Positions 8,131-16,950 of a stretch of 64,000 nucleotides of DNA are shown piece after piece. This DNA is from Rhodococcus sp. IEGM 1379 (GTDB taxonomy: Bacteria; Actinomycetota; Actinomycetes; Mycobacteriales; Mycobacteriaceae), in assembly GCF_030056815.1 (NCBI RefSeq), contig NZ_JASHKR010000007.1, forward strand, positions 102,572 through 166,571, in the 5' to 3' direction. The translations under genes were made by a program, and so were the position numbers. A model generated the notes under the pieces. That model searched no databases and had not been told where the DNA came from. It worked only from the letters and a program-made list of their open reading frames with translations. Every line of letters begins with the position of its first letter. Position 1 is the stretch's first letter.

Positions 8131-8619
8131 GTGACCTTCGCTGACAAGCAAGCAATCACCGAAGTTCTGTACCGGTATGCCCGAGCGGTCGATCGAAAGG
8201 ACTTCGACAGCGTCGCCCTCTGTTACTTCGACGACGCGATCGACAATCACGGTGGTTACATCGGAACCGTCGACGGCCTGATCGAAGACATGAAGATCCG
8301 CCACAAGACCATCGACTCGTCGATGCATGTCATTTCCAACATCTTGATCGACGTCAACGGCGATGTCGCGCAAGCGGAGTCGTACTGTCTGTGCTACCTG
8401 CGTCAAGAACGCTCGAGCACGAACACCGCGCAGACACTTGCCACGATCAAGTGCCGTTACGTCGACCGGTTCGAAAGACGACAAGGCGAATGGCGAATTG
8501 CCGATCGCATCGTGGTTTTCGACGAGTCACGTGAAGATGTGATCGAGAACATCCTCCCCCTGGGTTGGGTCACGTCACGCCGATCCTCCGAGGACCCGGT
8601 GTACACAAGGGTCCCCTGA
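8131..8619 (+). CDS. NTF2/SnoaL-like protein, last gene of the catabolic operon
   Basis: The protein has 162 residues from GTG 8131, which has AGGACAGGAG 9 bases upstream; an ATG at 8080 lies inside the transporter gene. The pattern is SnoaL_4-like: ITEVLYRYARAVDRKDFDSV, CYFDDAIDNHGGY, HVISNILIDVNGD and GEWRIADRIVVFDE. Members of this group include small dehydratases and dioxygenase beta-subunit-like proteins. It is only distantly similar to the first gene of the operon. The strong hairpin at 8651-8709 ends the unit. Confidence 0.82.
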   Translation: MTFADKQAITEVLYRYARAVDRKDFDSVALCYFDDAIDNHGGYIGTVDGLIEDMKIRHKTIDSSMHVISNILIDVNGDVAQAESYCLCYLRQERSSTNTAQTLATIKCRYVDRFERRQGEWRIADRIVVFDESREDVIENILPLGWVTSRRSSEDPVYTRVP

Positions 8620-8650
8620 GCCTCGACGCGAATGGGTTTTCACCACCCCC

Positions 8651-8709
8651 ATCCGAGCGAACGTACCTTCCGTCGCATCTAAGGCGTCGAAAGGTACGTT
8701 CGTTCGGAT
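8651..8709. terminator. Bidirectional terminator between the catabolic operon and the clpC-like gene
   Basis: Arms 8651-8669 and 8691-8709 pair over 19 bases with one G-T wobble, separated by about 21 bases. The hairpin lies between convergent genes. Confidence 0.8.
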
Positions 8710-8722
8710 TCTGTGTGCCTAA

Positions 8723-11146
8723 CTAGCTGAACACCAACTCACCCTCGTCGACGCCAACAGTAATGCTGCCGCCTTCTTCGAGGAGATCGTCGAGCAGCAT
8801 GTCGGCGATCTTGTCGTCGACTACCCGCTGGATCGAACGACGCAACGGACGCGCCCCGAACTCTGGCTGGTGACCATGTTCGGCAATCCAATCCACAGCA
8901 TCAGCCGTGAACTCGATCTCGATACCCTTGGACTGCAAGCGCTTACGGCTGTCGTCGAGCAGTAAGTCCGTGATCCGGTGCAACTGCTCGGCATCGAGTT
9001 TGCGGAAGATCACGATCTCGTCGATCCGGTTCAGGAACTCCGGACGCATCGACTCACGCAGGCGCGCCATCACACGATCACGCAAAGGCTTTTCAGCCGA
9101 TTCCGCGTCGCCGGTAATGAAGCCGAGCCCACCGGACTTGCTCGAGATGATGTCCGAGCCGAGATTACTGGTCATGATCACAACGGCATTCTTGAAGTCC
9201 ACCGTGCGACCCTGACCGTCGGTCAGACGTCCGTCGTCGAGCACCTGAAGCAAGGTGTTGAACACGTCCGGGTGCGCCTTCTCGATCTCGTCGAGCAGGA
9301 TCACCGAGTACGGGTTACGACGCACTTGTTCCGTGAGCTGTCCGGCCTCGCCGTATCCGACGTATCCGGGAGGTGCACCGACCAACCTGCTGACCGTGTG
9401 CCTTTCGCCGAATTCACTCATGTCGAACCGCAGCATCTTGTTCTCGTCGCCGAAGAGTGTAGCGGCCAAAGCTTTTGCAAGCTCTGTCTTACCCACACCG
9501 GTCGGACCCAGGAACAAGAAGCTACCCACCGGACGATTCGGGTCACTCATGCCGGTGCGGCTACGACGCACTGCCCGCGCAATCGCGCGAACAGCATCGT
9601 CCTGTCCGACGACACGACTGTGCAGTTCCTCTTCCAGACGACGCAAGCGATCCTTCTCTGCCTGAGTCATCTGGCTGGCCGGGATACCCGTTGCGCGGGC
9701 GACAACTTCGGCGATCTGCTCGGCAGTCACGTCAGGTGCCTCCTCGGCCGGAGCCGCGGATCCTGCCTTCTCGAGGCGCTGCGTCACGACGTTGATTTCG
9801 TCACGCAAAGTGGAAGCCTTCTCGTACAACTCGTCGGCGACGGCTTTCTCCTTGTCGGCTTCGAGTTGCTCGAGACGCTGCTGCAGCGCTGCGGTATCGA
9901 CGGTCGCGGTCTTCAGCCGCAATCGTGCGCCCGCCTGGTCGATGAGGTCAATTGCCTTGTCCGGCAAGAACCGATCGCCGATGTAGCGTGCAGACAGTTC
10001 TACCGCAGCGGTGATCGCCTCGTCGGTGTAATGAACCTTGTGGTGATCCTCGTAGCGACTGCGCAAACCACTCAAGATCGCGATCGCGTCCTCGATCGAC
10101 GGCTCCCCCACCTGAACAGGCTGGAAGCGCCGCTCGAGCGCGGGATCCTTCTCGATGTGCTTGCGGTATTCGTCGAGCGTGGTGGCACCGACAATGTGCA
10201 GTTCACCGCGAGCGAGCTTGGGCTTGAGGATGTTTCCGGCATCCATCGCACCTTCAGCGCCGCCGCCGGCACCAGCGATGGTGTGCATCTCGTCGATGAA
10301 GACGATCAGTTCGCCGGAGTGCGCCGTGATCTCGTCGAGGACCTTGGTGAGTCGCTCCTCGAAATCACCGCGGTAGCGAGTACCCGAGACCATACTGGAG
10401 AGCTCGAGTTGGACAATTCTCTTGCCCACCAAGGAATCCGGCACTTCACCGTCGACGATGCGCTGAGCCAAGCCTTCGACGATGGCGGTCTTACCGACGC
10501 CCGCCTCGCCAACCAGAACAGGGTTGTTCTTGGTACGACGCGAGAGGATCTCGATAGTCTGCTCGATCTCGTCGGCGCGGCCGATCACCGGATCGACACC
10601 ACCGTTGCGTGCGCGGTCGGTGAGGTCGACGCCGAACTTGTCGAGCATCGGCGTAGTGGACTCCCCTTCTTCTGCAGGCACATCCGGATTACGAACGGCA
10701 TTCTGCAGCTTCTCCGGCGTAACGCCGGCAGACGCGAGCAGACGACCGGGCGCGTGATCGAGATCGCCGGCGAGTGCAATGAACAGGTGTTCGGGATCGA
10801 TGTACGTCGATCCGAGGGCTCGGGCCAGTTGATGCGCCTCGAGTAAAGCAGTTTTGACGGCACTACTGAGCGCGGGTGCGGTGAATCCGACCTGCTCACG
10901 GCCTTGTGGGAGCCGCAGGTCGACGGCGTCGACTACGGCTTTCGGGTCAGCCCCGGCGCGCTGCATGAGCGTGCGGACCGGATCCTGCTCCGCCATGACG
11001 CGGAGAACGTGCAGTGCATCGAGATCCGAATCACCGCGAGCAGATGCTGCGCGTGCAGCTTCAGCCATAAGTTGCTGAGTGGCCCTGCTCATGAGCCGGG
11101 AAATATCGATACGACCGGGACCCTCGGGCCCGAAGAATGCTGGCAT
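8723..11146 (-). CDS. ClpC-like AAA+ ATPase (Clp protease ATP-binding subunit)
   Basis: The 807-residue protein is a two-ring Hsp100 unfoldase. An N-terminal Clp repeat region (about 15-155) is followed by AAA-1 with Walker A GEAGVGKT (213-220) and FIDEMH. A short linker (about 415-465) with a UVR-like stretch [13 protein letters not shown] replaces the long ClpB middle domain. AAA-2 has GPTGVGKT (547-554) and LLDEIEKAH. The tripeptide LGF at 674-676 sits where ClpC/ClpA carry the ClpP-docking loop, so it probably feeds ClpP. It differs from housekeeping ClpC1 in its N-terminus ([20 protein letters not shown]). AAGGAGG precedes ATG 11146. A HAIR-like HspR operator at 11168-11188 suggests heat-shock control. 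Confidence 0.9.
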   Translation of the reverse strand: MPAFFGPEGPGRIDISRLMSRATQQLMAEAARAASARGDSDLDALHVLRVMAEQDPVRTLMQRAGADPKAVVDAVDLRLPQGREQVGFTAPALSSAVKTALLEAHQLARALGSTYIDPEHLFIALAGDLDHAPGRLLASAGVTPEKLQNAVRNPDVPAEEGESTTPMLDKFGVDLTDRARNGGVDPVIGRADEIEQTIEILSRRTKNNPVLVGEAGVGKTAIVEGLAQRIVDGEVPDSLVGKRIVQLELSSMVSGTRYRGDFEERLTKVLDEITAHSGELIVFIDEMHTIAGAGGGAEGAMDAGNILKPKLARGELHIVGATTLDEYRKHIEKDPALERRFQPVQVGEPSIEDAIAILSGLRSRYEDHHKVHYTDEAITAAVELSARYIGDRFLPDKAIDLIDQAGARLRLKTATVDTAALQQRLEQLEADKEKAVADELYEKASTLRDEINVVTQRLEKAGSAAPAEEAPDVTAEQIAEVVARATGIPASQMTQAEKDRLRRLEEELHSRVVGQDDAVRAIARAVRRSRTGMSDPNRPVGSFLFLGPTGVGKTELAKALAATLFGDENKMLRFDMSEFGERHTVSRLVGAPPGYVGYGEAGQLTEQVRRNPYSVILLDEIEKAHPDVFNTLLQVLDDGRLTDGQGRTVDFKNAVVIMTSNLGSDIISSKSGGLGFITGDAESAEKPLRDRVMARLRESMRPEFLNRIDEIVIFRKLDAEQLHRITDLLLDDSRKRLQSKGIEIEFTADAVDWIAEHGHQPEFGARPLRRSIQRVVDDKIADMLLDDLLEEGGSITVGVDEGELVFS

Positions 11147-11167
11147 TCCGAAGCCTCCTTGCAGAAA

Positions 11168-11188
11168 GTTGAGCGTTACTCACTCAAG
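11168..11188 (-). promoter_or_regulatory. HAIR-like HspR operator upstream of the clpC-like gene
   Basis: Reading the minus strand, CTTGAGT-N7-GCTCAAC lies 22 bases before the start codon. The known actinobacterial HAIR consensus is CTTGAGT-N7-ACTCAAG: one arm is exact and the other matches 5 of 7 with correct spacing. This implies repression by HspR and induction on heat or protein damage. Repressor binding is inferred. Confidence 0.65.
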
Positions 11189-11305
11189 TAACATGCCTGA
11201 GTCGGAATCAATTCCCGCGTGCTCGGATTACTTTCAGCGCTAGACGTCGACCTGCTATTCCCGGCGCGTCATTTCCAGCGGCGTGAGCCGGACTGACGAC
11301 ACCCG

Positions 11306-11860
11306 TCAGCTGCCGCTGCTACCGAAAGCCGGAGGATGTGGACGGACGGGATAAGCAGCAACATCCATGGTCACCGTGCCTTGGCACGGTCCTTCCTCCG
11401 TGATCCAGGTGGTCCACGAGCCGATCAGGGTGCCGTCGGGTTGTGGCGTGTAGTACGCCTCCGAATGAGCGTCCTGCCACACCTTCTCCACGCCCGCGCC
11501 CATGTAGCAGTCCCATCGCCAGTCGTAAAGATGAACCCAACTGGTCCCGTCCCACGTGTATGTCGCTGGCTGGGGAAGAGTTGGATTGTCGGGCGGCGGA
11601 CCACCGATCACGGTCGCCACGCAGGGACCGCCAGAACAATCCGTAGCGAAGGTGTACGTGTCAGCGAAGTCAGGCTCCGACTGACTCGCCGCCAGACTCG
11701 TACCGTGCTTCGACGCGGCGAAGCGTTTGAGTGAGTAATCGCCCGACCAGGACGGCTGCGCCGCTCCCGCCACTCCCACCGGCACGATCCCGGCAACCAA
11801 ACCGACAGCCATCAGTGCAACAGGCAGTGCTTTTCTCGCAATCAGCAGTGCTTTTCTCAT
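11306..11860 (-). CDS. Secreted protein with Sec signal peptide, unknown function
   Basis: The protein has 184 residues from ATG 11860; an upstream in-frame start at 11926 would spoil the signal peptide. The N-terminus has two basic clusters (RKALLIARKAL), a hydrophobic stretch ALMAVGLVAGIVPVGVAG and an AxA-like cleavage region near AGAAQP. The mature part is small, rich in Trp and Tyr, and has cysteines in CSGGPC, WDCYM and GPCQGT, consistent with two disulfides. Similar small exported proteins occur in mycobacteria and rhodococci without known function. It is monocistronic. The 21-bp repeat in the signal region is listed separately. Confidence 0.8.
   Translation of the reverse strand: MRKALLIARKALPVALMAVGLVAGIVPVGVAGAAQPSWSGDYSLKRFAASKHGTSLAASQSEPDFADTYTFATDCSGGPCVATVIGGPPPDNPTLPQPATYTWDGTSWVHLYDWRWDCYMGAGVEKVWQDAHSEAYYTPQPDGTLIGSWTTWITEEGPCQGTVTMDVAAYPVRPHPPAFGSSGS
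11824..11858. repeat. Direct repeat in the signal-peptide coding region
   Basis: GCAGTGCTTTTCTC occurs at 11824-11837 and again at 11845-11858, a 21-bp period equal to seven codons. It encodes the doubled RKAL motif at the signal peptide N-terminus without breaking the frame. Confidence 0.8.
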
Positions 11861-11940
11861 AAAGCAGTGAATCACGTGGACCGCCCGGCATTCGAAAAAT
11901 CGCTCAAATCGCCCCAGGCGGCCCACACGAACGGTCTCGC

Positions 11941-14370
11941 TCAGGCTCCGACGTACGCCGCGAGATGCTTGCCGGTGAGGGTGGAACCGTCGGCGACGAG
12001 ATCGGCAGGCGTTCCCTCGAAAACGATCTGGCCACCGTCATGGCCGGCGCCGGGGCCTAGGTCGATGATCCAGTCGGCGTGCGCCATGACTGCCTGATGA
12101 TGCTCGATCACGATGACCGACTTACCGGAGTCGACAAGTTTGTCGAGCAGGCCGAGAAGCTGTTCGACGTCAGCGAGGTGAAGTCCCGTCGTGGGCTCGT
12201 CGAGGACGTAGACGCCGCCCTTCTCGCCGAGGTGGGTGGCCAGCTTGATTCGCTGCCGCTCGCCGCCGGACAGTGTCGTGAGCGGCTGGCCGATGCGGAG
12301 GTACCCGAGCCCGACGTCGACGAGTCGAACGAGAATTTTGTGAGCCGGCAATAGCTTTGCGTCGCCGTCACCGAAAAACGCCTCGGCCTCGGCCACCGAC
12401 ATCGCGAGCACCTCGCTGATGTCCTTCCCACCGAACTTGTACTCCAGAACATCTGCTTGGAATCGCTTGCCTTCGCACTCCTCGCAGATGGTCGCGACCC
12501 CGGCCATCATCGCGAGGTCGCTGTAGATAACGCCATTTCCGTTGCACGTCGGGCAGGCGCCCTCGGAGTTGGCACTGAACAGCGCGGGCTTCACCGCATT
12601 GGCCTTCGCGAATGCCTTACGAATCGGGTCCAGCAATCCGGTGTACGTCGCCGGGTTGCTGCGCCGCGAGCCCCTGATAGCTCCCTGATCGATGGCAACC
12701 ACACCATCGCGTTTCGACAGCGAACCGTGGATCAGTGAACTCTTGCCAGACCCCGCCACACCGGTCACCACAACCAAAACACCAAATGGCACATCGACAT
12801 CGACGTTCTGCAAGTTGTGCGACGTGGCGCCGCGAATCTCCATCGCGCCGTTGGATTCACGCACGCTTTCCTTGATCGCGGCCCGGTCGTCGAAATGTCG
12901 ACCAGTGATGGTGTCACTGGCCCGCAGCCCTTCGACACTCCCCTCGAAACAGACTGTGCCACCGCCACTACCGGCGCCGGGGCCAAGATCGACAATGTGA
13001 TCGGCAATCACAATCGTCTCCGGCTTGTGCTCGACAACGAGCACCGTGTTGCCCTTGTCACGTAGACGCAGCAGGAGGTCATTCATCCGTTGGATGTCGT
13101 GGGGATGAAGGCCGGTAGTGGGCTCGTCGAAGACATAGGTGATGTCCGTGAGCGAGGATCCAAGATGTCGAATCATCTTGGTGCGCTGCGCTTCACCGCC
13201 CGACAGCGTCCCGGAAGGCCGGTCCAGGCTCAGGTATCCCAACCCGATTTCCACGAAGGAATTGAGAGTATCCGAGAGTGTATCCAGCAGCGGTGCCACC
13301 GACGGTTCCTTCACCCCGCCGACCCACACGGCGAGGTCGCTGATCTGCATCGCACAGGCGTCGGCAATGCTGATGCCCTTGATTTTCGACGACCTGGCGG
13401 CCTCGCTGAGACGTGTACCGTCGCACTCCGGACAGGTGGCGAAGGTGATCGCCCGCTCCACAAACGCGCGGATATGCGGCTGCATAGCGTCAACGTCCTT
13501 GGACAGGAACGACTTCTGGATCTGCGGGATCAAGCCGGCGTACGTCAGGTTGATGCCTTCGACCTTGATCTTGGTCGGCTCCTTGTAGAGGAGATCGTTC
13601 AGTTCTTTCTTGGTGTACTTGCGGATCGGCTTGTCGGGATCGAAGTAACCGCAGCCGCGGTAGATACGGCCGTACCATCCGTCCATGCTGTAGCCGGGGA
13701 TAGTGAGGGCGCCCTCGTTGAGCGACTTGCTGTCGTCGTACAACGCCGTCAGGTCGAAATCGCTGACCGAGCCGCGGCCCTCACATCGCGGACACATGCC
13801 GCCGGTGATGCTGAAGCTCCGACGCTCCTTGGTCTCACGGCCGGCACGCTCGATGGTGATCGCACCGGCGCCGGAGGCCGACGCGACATTGAACGAGAAC
13901 GCCTGGGACGAGCCGATGTGCGGCTTTCCGAACCGACTGAAGAGGATGCGGAGCATCGCGTTGGCGTCGGTAGCGGTTCCAACCGTCGAACGGGGGTCGA
14001 CGCCCATCCGCTGCTGGTCGACGATGATCGCCGTCGTCAGCCCGTCGAGGACATCGACGTCGGGCCGAGCCAAAGTCGGCATGAAGCCCTGGACAAACGC
14101 GCTGTACGTCTCGTTGATCATCCGCTGCGACTCCGCGGCGATCGTACTGAAGACCAGTGAACTCTTTCCCGAACCCGAAACGCCGGTGAACACTGTCAAC
14201 CGACGCTTCGGGATTTCGACACTGATTTCCTGGAGGTTGTTCACTCGCGCGCCCTGCACGCGGATGAGGTCGTGGCTGTCGGCAAGATGCTGCGTGGTCG
14301 ACGCGTCCACCTTTCCTCGCTTGGCCGTGTTCGTGGCCGTCCTCGCGGCAGTGCTCACTCTTGTCTCCAT
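11941..14370 (-). CDS. UvrA-like ABC ATPase (UvrA2/DrrC-type paralog)
   Basis: The 809-residue soluble protein has two ABC modules: Walker A GVSGSGKS at 63-70 with signature LSGGEAQR, and a second GVAGSGKS with LSGGERQR. Zinc-finger cysteines are seen in CPRCEGRG, CPECDGTR, CPTCNGNG and CEECEGK. Canonical UvrA is about 950 residues. Here the segment between the first Walker A and the first CxxC is much shortened, so the UvrB-binding domain appears to be missing. This is the form of UvrA2/DrrC proteins linked to tolerance of DNA-binding drugs such as daunorubicin, rather than standard excision repair. A 149-residue AraC regulator lies 73 bases upstream on the same strand and probably controls it. 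Confidence 0.9.
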   Translation of the reverse strand: METRVSTAARTATNTAKRGKVDASTTQHLADSHDLIRVQGARVNNLQEISVEIPKRRLTVFTGVSGSGKSSLVFSTIAAESQRMINETYSAFVQGFMPTLARPDVDVLDGLTTAIIVDQQRMGVDPRSTVGTATDANAMLRILFSRFGKPHIGSSQAFSFNVASASGAGAITIERAGRETKERRSFSITGGMCPRCEGRGSVSDFDLTALYDDSKSLNEGALTIPGYSMDGWYGRIYRGCGYFDPDKPIRKYTKKELNDLLYKEPTKIKVEGINLTYAGLIPQIQKSFLSKDVDAMQPHIRAFVERAITFATCPECDGTRLSEAARSSKIKGISIADACAMQISDLAVWVGGVKEPSVAPLLDTLSDTLNSFVEIGLGYLSLDRPSGTLSGGEAQRTKMIRHLGSSLTDITYVFDEPTTGLHPHDIQRMNDLLLRLRDKGNTVLVVEHKPETIVIADHIVDLGPGAGSGGGTVCFEGSVEGLRASDTITGRHFDDRAAIKESVRESNGAMEIRGATSHNLQNVDVDVPFGVLVVVTGVAGSGKSSLIHGSLSKRDGVVAIDQGAIRGSRRSNPATYTGLLDPIRKAFAKANAVKPALFSANSEGACPTCNGNGVIYSDLAMMAGVATICEECEGKRFQADVLEYKFGGKDISEVLAMSVAEAEAFFGDGDAKLLPAHKILVRLVDVGLGYLRIGQPLTTLSGGERQRIKLATHLGEKGGVYVLDEPTTGLHLADVEQLLGLLDKLVDSGKSVIVIEHHQAVMAHADWIIDLGPGAGHDGGQIVFEGTPADLVADGSTLTGKHLAAYVGA

Positions 14371-14443
14371 CTGTCAGTCGTGTCGGTCTATGCAGATTTT
14401 TAGCCGTGACGGCTGGATAGCTCAGCGTAATTCTCGGATGCAG

Positions 14444-14893
14444 TCACGATAGTTGCGATTCGGGCGTCGGCGCTTCTCGATTCCTGATCGGTCTTGTCAC
14501 CTGTTTCGAGACGCACGACGGCAATCCCACAGTCGCTTGCGCAGCATCCCGTCGATAGACGCTGGGAGGAACTCCGACCAACTCGGTGAAGCGACTGCTG
14601 AAGGTACCGAGCGAGCTGCATCCGACCTCGAAACAGACCTCGGTAACGCTGAGGTCGCCGCGACGCAGCAGCGCCATCGCACGCTCGATGCGCCGCGTCA
14701 TCAGATAGGCGTATGGCGGCTCCCCGTAGGCGAGCCGGAATTGGCGACTGAGGTGACCGGCCGACATATTCACCCCGCGAGCGAGCGCCTCGACATCCAG
14801 CGGCTTCGAGTACTCCCGGTCGATCCGGTCGCGAACGCGGCGCAGGAGCGCGAGATCGAGCAGTCGTTGCGCTTCGGCGGTTGTGCTGGTCAC
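14444..14893 (-). CDS. AraC-family transcriptional regulator (short, single domain)
   Basis: The protein has 149 residues from GTG 14893. I chose this start because similarity to AraC proteins begins right after it (TSTTAEAQRLLDLALLRRV); the longer frame from 15121 runs into the broken upstream gene. Both helix-turn-helix units of the AraC DNA-binding domain are present: VEALARGVNMSAGHLSRQFR, then VTEVCFEVGCSSLGTFSSRF. There is no separate effector domain, so it resembles stand-alone MarA/SoxS-like regulators. It lies directly before the uvrA-like gene and may activate it in response to a drug. Confidence 0.85.
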   Translation of the reverse strand: MTSTTAEAQRLLDLALLRRVRDRIDREYSKPLDVEALARGVNMSAGHLSRQFRLAYGEPPYAYLMTRRIERAMALLRRGDLSVTEVCFEVGCSSLGTFSSRFTELVGVPPSVYRRDAAQATVGLPSCVSKQVTRPIRNREAPTPESQLS

Positions 14894-14913
14894 CTGATCG
14901 ATCGTGCCACGTC

Positions 14914-15389
14914 TCAATCGCGTTGTGCACCCGAAGCCAATCGTTTCCAGAGCCTCTCGAGTGGCGTCGAAACCAGGAGCAACAGCAGCGGGTAGCCATA
15001 ACTGCGAGACATCCCGCACTGACCGCCATCGTCCCGATATACAGCGCCCTCGTTGTCGTCTACGGACGCGGTGGCCACCAAGGCTGTGGGGAACGGCAGG
15101 AAAACGATTGTCAACGCCCACAGCGCCAAGCCCCGACCGCGTCGCCGTCGATCACGAAGCGAAGTAACCGATGCTGCGACCACCAGAACCGAAAGATGAC
15201 CACAAAGCTGAGCCCGAAGGCATAGAACTGAGCCGTATGGTCCCGAAGTAGTTCGGCCGTCGTACCGTCGTGATCGTTGGTTAATTCGACCAGCGGGAGC
15301 ACCAGCAGGGTGATCGCGATTGCTGCAATTGCGTCGATGAAGGTGACATACCGATCGAAGTAGCGTGTCCGTTCTGCAGTCCCTGCCAT
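14914..15389 (-). pseudogene. TMEM175/DUF1211-type potassium channel, frameshifted
   Basis: The coding signal of one four-helix membrane protein is split over two frames. It starts at ATG 15389 with FDRYVTFIDAIAAIAITLL and SFVVIFRFWWSQHRLLRFVI, and that frame stops at 15111. The next helix LALWALTIVFLPFPTALVA is in a second frame, and ALYIGTMAVSAGCLAVMA is back in the first frame. Bacterial TMEM175 proteins have exactly this order of motifs. A 1-base loss near 15135 and a 2-base loss near 15040 would explain it. The C-terminus cannot be placed confidently. Sequencing error is possible, but two independent shifts favour decay. Confidence 0.7.
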
Positions 15390-15432
15390 CGCGGAAGCAT
15401 AAGCGCCACAAACGAAACCCGCAGGTGTGTGA

Positions 15433-16044
15433 CTACTTCTCGGTATTCACGACGTTCGACAACGCTGTCACCAGATCCGCGGGTTCGTCGACGTACAAGC
15501 TGAGCCTGTCGACGGATCCACTGCGGCGATAGCGCGGAATCATCGACGGCAATCGAGCGGGAATCGGTTGCTTCAGAACAACATCGATGTTGGTACCGTC
15601 CAGATTCGGCAGCACCAGTCGACCACCTTCCAAAGCTGGCGCCGTATCGCCGTATCGGCGACTACAGCGGGCCGACGAAATGAGTGTGCGATCGATCGAG
15701 ACGACAACCTTGCCCGATTGCCGCACCACAAAACGAGAATCGGTCACAAAATGCGGGTGCACACGATGAACAGCGAGGTAACCCAACAATGCCAGTAGCG
15801 ACCACACCGATAGCACTGCGAGAATCGCGCTGAGCCACATCCACGGAATCAGGAGATGCAGAACTGCAATTTCGACAACAGTGGCAATACCGAAAGCTAC
15901 TGGGAGAACCAGCGATCCACCGCTGGCCCGAATGGGGATACCACCGGACTCGACACCTTTGTCTCGCCCACACACCCAGAACCACAACGACTGGTAGGCA
16001 AGGAGTTCCGACCGGACCGGACGCCACAACGGGAACTTCTTCAT
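15433..16044 (-). CDS. Membrane protein of unknown function
   Basis: The protein has 203 residues with two adjacent hydrophobic helices (about 46-68 and 70-95: LVLPVAFGIATVVEIAVLHL and LSAILAVLSVWSLLALLGYL). A soluble C-terminal half follows that looks like a beta-rich PH-like domain (DSRFVVRQSGKVVVSIDRTL, RLVLPNLDGTNIDVVLKQP). I do not recognise a named family. Its ATG overlaps the stop of the MerR gene by one base (TAATG), so the two are co-translated and the membrane protein is the likely target or partner of that regulator. Confidence 0.8.
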   Translation of the reverse strand: MKKFPLWRPVRSELLAYQSLWFWVCGRDKGVESGGIPIRASGGSLVLPVAFGIATVVEIAVLHLLIPWMWLSAILAVLSVWSLLALLGYLAVHRVHPHFVTDSRFVVRQSGKVVVSIDRTLISSARCSRRYGDTAPALEGGRLVLPNLDGTNIDVVLKQPIPARLPSMIPRYRRSGSVDRLSLYVDEPADLVTALSNVVNTEK

Positions 16045-16844
16045 TATTCTCCCTGCCCTGACATTCGTGCAATGAGACGCCGCTGGACCCGCATCACAAC
16101 TTCACGTTGCGCCGGGTCCGGAATGACATCTTCCAGCAAGACCGGCATCTGTGATCCGAAGTCGGCAGTATCAGCCTCCAGGTCTGAAATCGCCTGTTCA
16201 TCGAATTGGTCGAGAAGCCTTCGCGAAAGTCCTTCGATTTCTTTCTCGGCCGAATCCAATTCGCGCCCTTCCAGATTCGACCAATCGGAAAGGAACGCGA
16301 GATACAATAGTCGCGCCTTGTCGTCCGCAATTACCGACGCGTAGGACAACAGAAACTGTTCGGGAAGGGTGCCGGTCATTGCCAGCACTTCGAGGAGGTC
16401 TCGTTCACGTTCGAGCGCAACGCGAACTGCGGTTGACTGGGCAGTGTCGATTGCATGCGTGAGAGCACGCGCGACCTCTGCGGGCAACCTGGAAATGGGT
16501 CGGCCGTTCTCCGCATCGGCGAGCATCGCAGTGAGTCCGCCGTGACGGCGCGCCAACTTCGCCTGTTCAGCTTCCACCGACCCGATCAATGCACGAAGGT
16601 CGGCAACGGTGTCGCTCATACCTTCGTCCAACTCATCGGCGGAAAACAGTGCCGCTATCGAGCCCAGCGGCACTCCGCGCTCAGCCAGCCACCGGATTCG
16701 GACCAGGCGTACGACGTCGTCCATTGTGTACTCGCGGTACCCGTTCGCACGTCGATCCGCTTCTCGCAGTAGCCCAAGGCGATGGTAGTGCCGCACGGTT
16801 CTCGGTGTGGTCTGTGCAGCATCGGCAAGCTGACCTATACGCAT
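16044..16844 (-). CDS. MerR-family transcriptional regulator
   Basis: The protein has 266 residues from ATG 16844. The MerR winged helix is at the N-terminus (MRIGQLADAAQTTPRTVRHY, HRLGLLREADRRANGYREYT), followed by a coiled segment and a helical C-terminal domain of about 150 residues with no metal-binding cysteines, so it probably senses an organic compound. Six extra upstream residues are possible, but the -10 box ends only 6 bases before ATG 16844, so transcription should begin at or next to this ATG (leaderless mRNA). The promoter matches that of the TipA-like gene at 20688. Confidence 0.9.
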   Translation of the reverse strand: MRIGQLADAAQTTPRTVRHYHRLGLLREADRRANGYREYTMDDVVRLVRIRWLAERGVPLGSIAALFSADELDEGMSDTVADLRALIGSVEAEQAKLARRHGGLTAMLADAENGRPISRLPAEVARALTHAIDTAQSTAVRVALERERDLLEVLAMTGTLPEQFLLSYASVIADDKARLLYLAFLSDWSNLEGRELDSAEKEIEGLSRRLLDQFDEQAISDLEADTADFGSQMPVLLEDVIPDPAQREVVMRVQRRLIARMSGQGE

Positions 16845-16850
16845 GCCGAC

Positions 16851-16881
16851 AGTCTGAACCATGACGCTGCGTCAAGGTCAA
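16851..16881 (-). promoter_or_regulatory. MerR-type promoter with 19-bp spacer (self-regulated)
   Basis: On the minus strand TTGACC (16881-16876) and CAGACT (16856-16851) are separated by 19 bases, the overlong spacer typical of MerR-controlled promoters. The spacer holds TTGACG-CAG-CGTCAT, an almost perfect dyad. The predicted start point falls at the A of ATG 16844. Confidence 0.75.
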
Positions 16882-16950
16882 GAATGACTTCGAACAGAGC
16901 TGTGCCCCAGCGAAGACAGTCGCTGGGGCACAGTCGTTCCTTACATCGAA

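Noticed and set aside
8978..10846. A 622-codon open frame on the plus strand across the clpC-like gene
   Set aside because: It is a shadow of the ATPase coding sequence, with no domain pattern and no ribosome site.
13090..14160. A 356-codon plus-strand frame inside the uvrA-like gene
   Set aside because: The opposite strand encodes clear ABC and zinc motifs; this frame has none.
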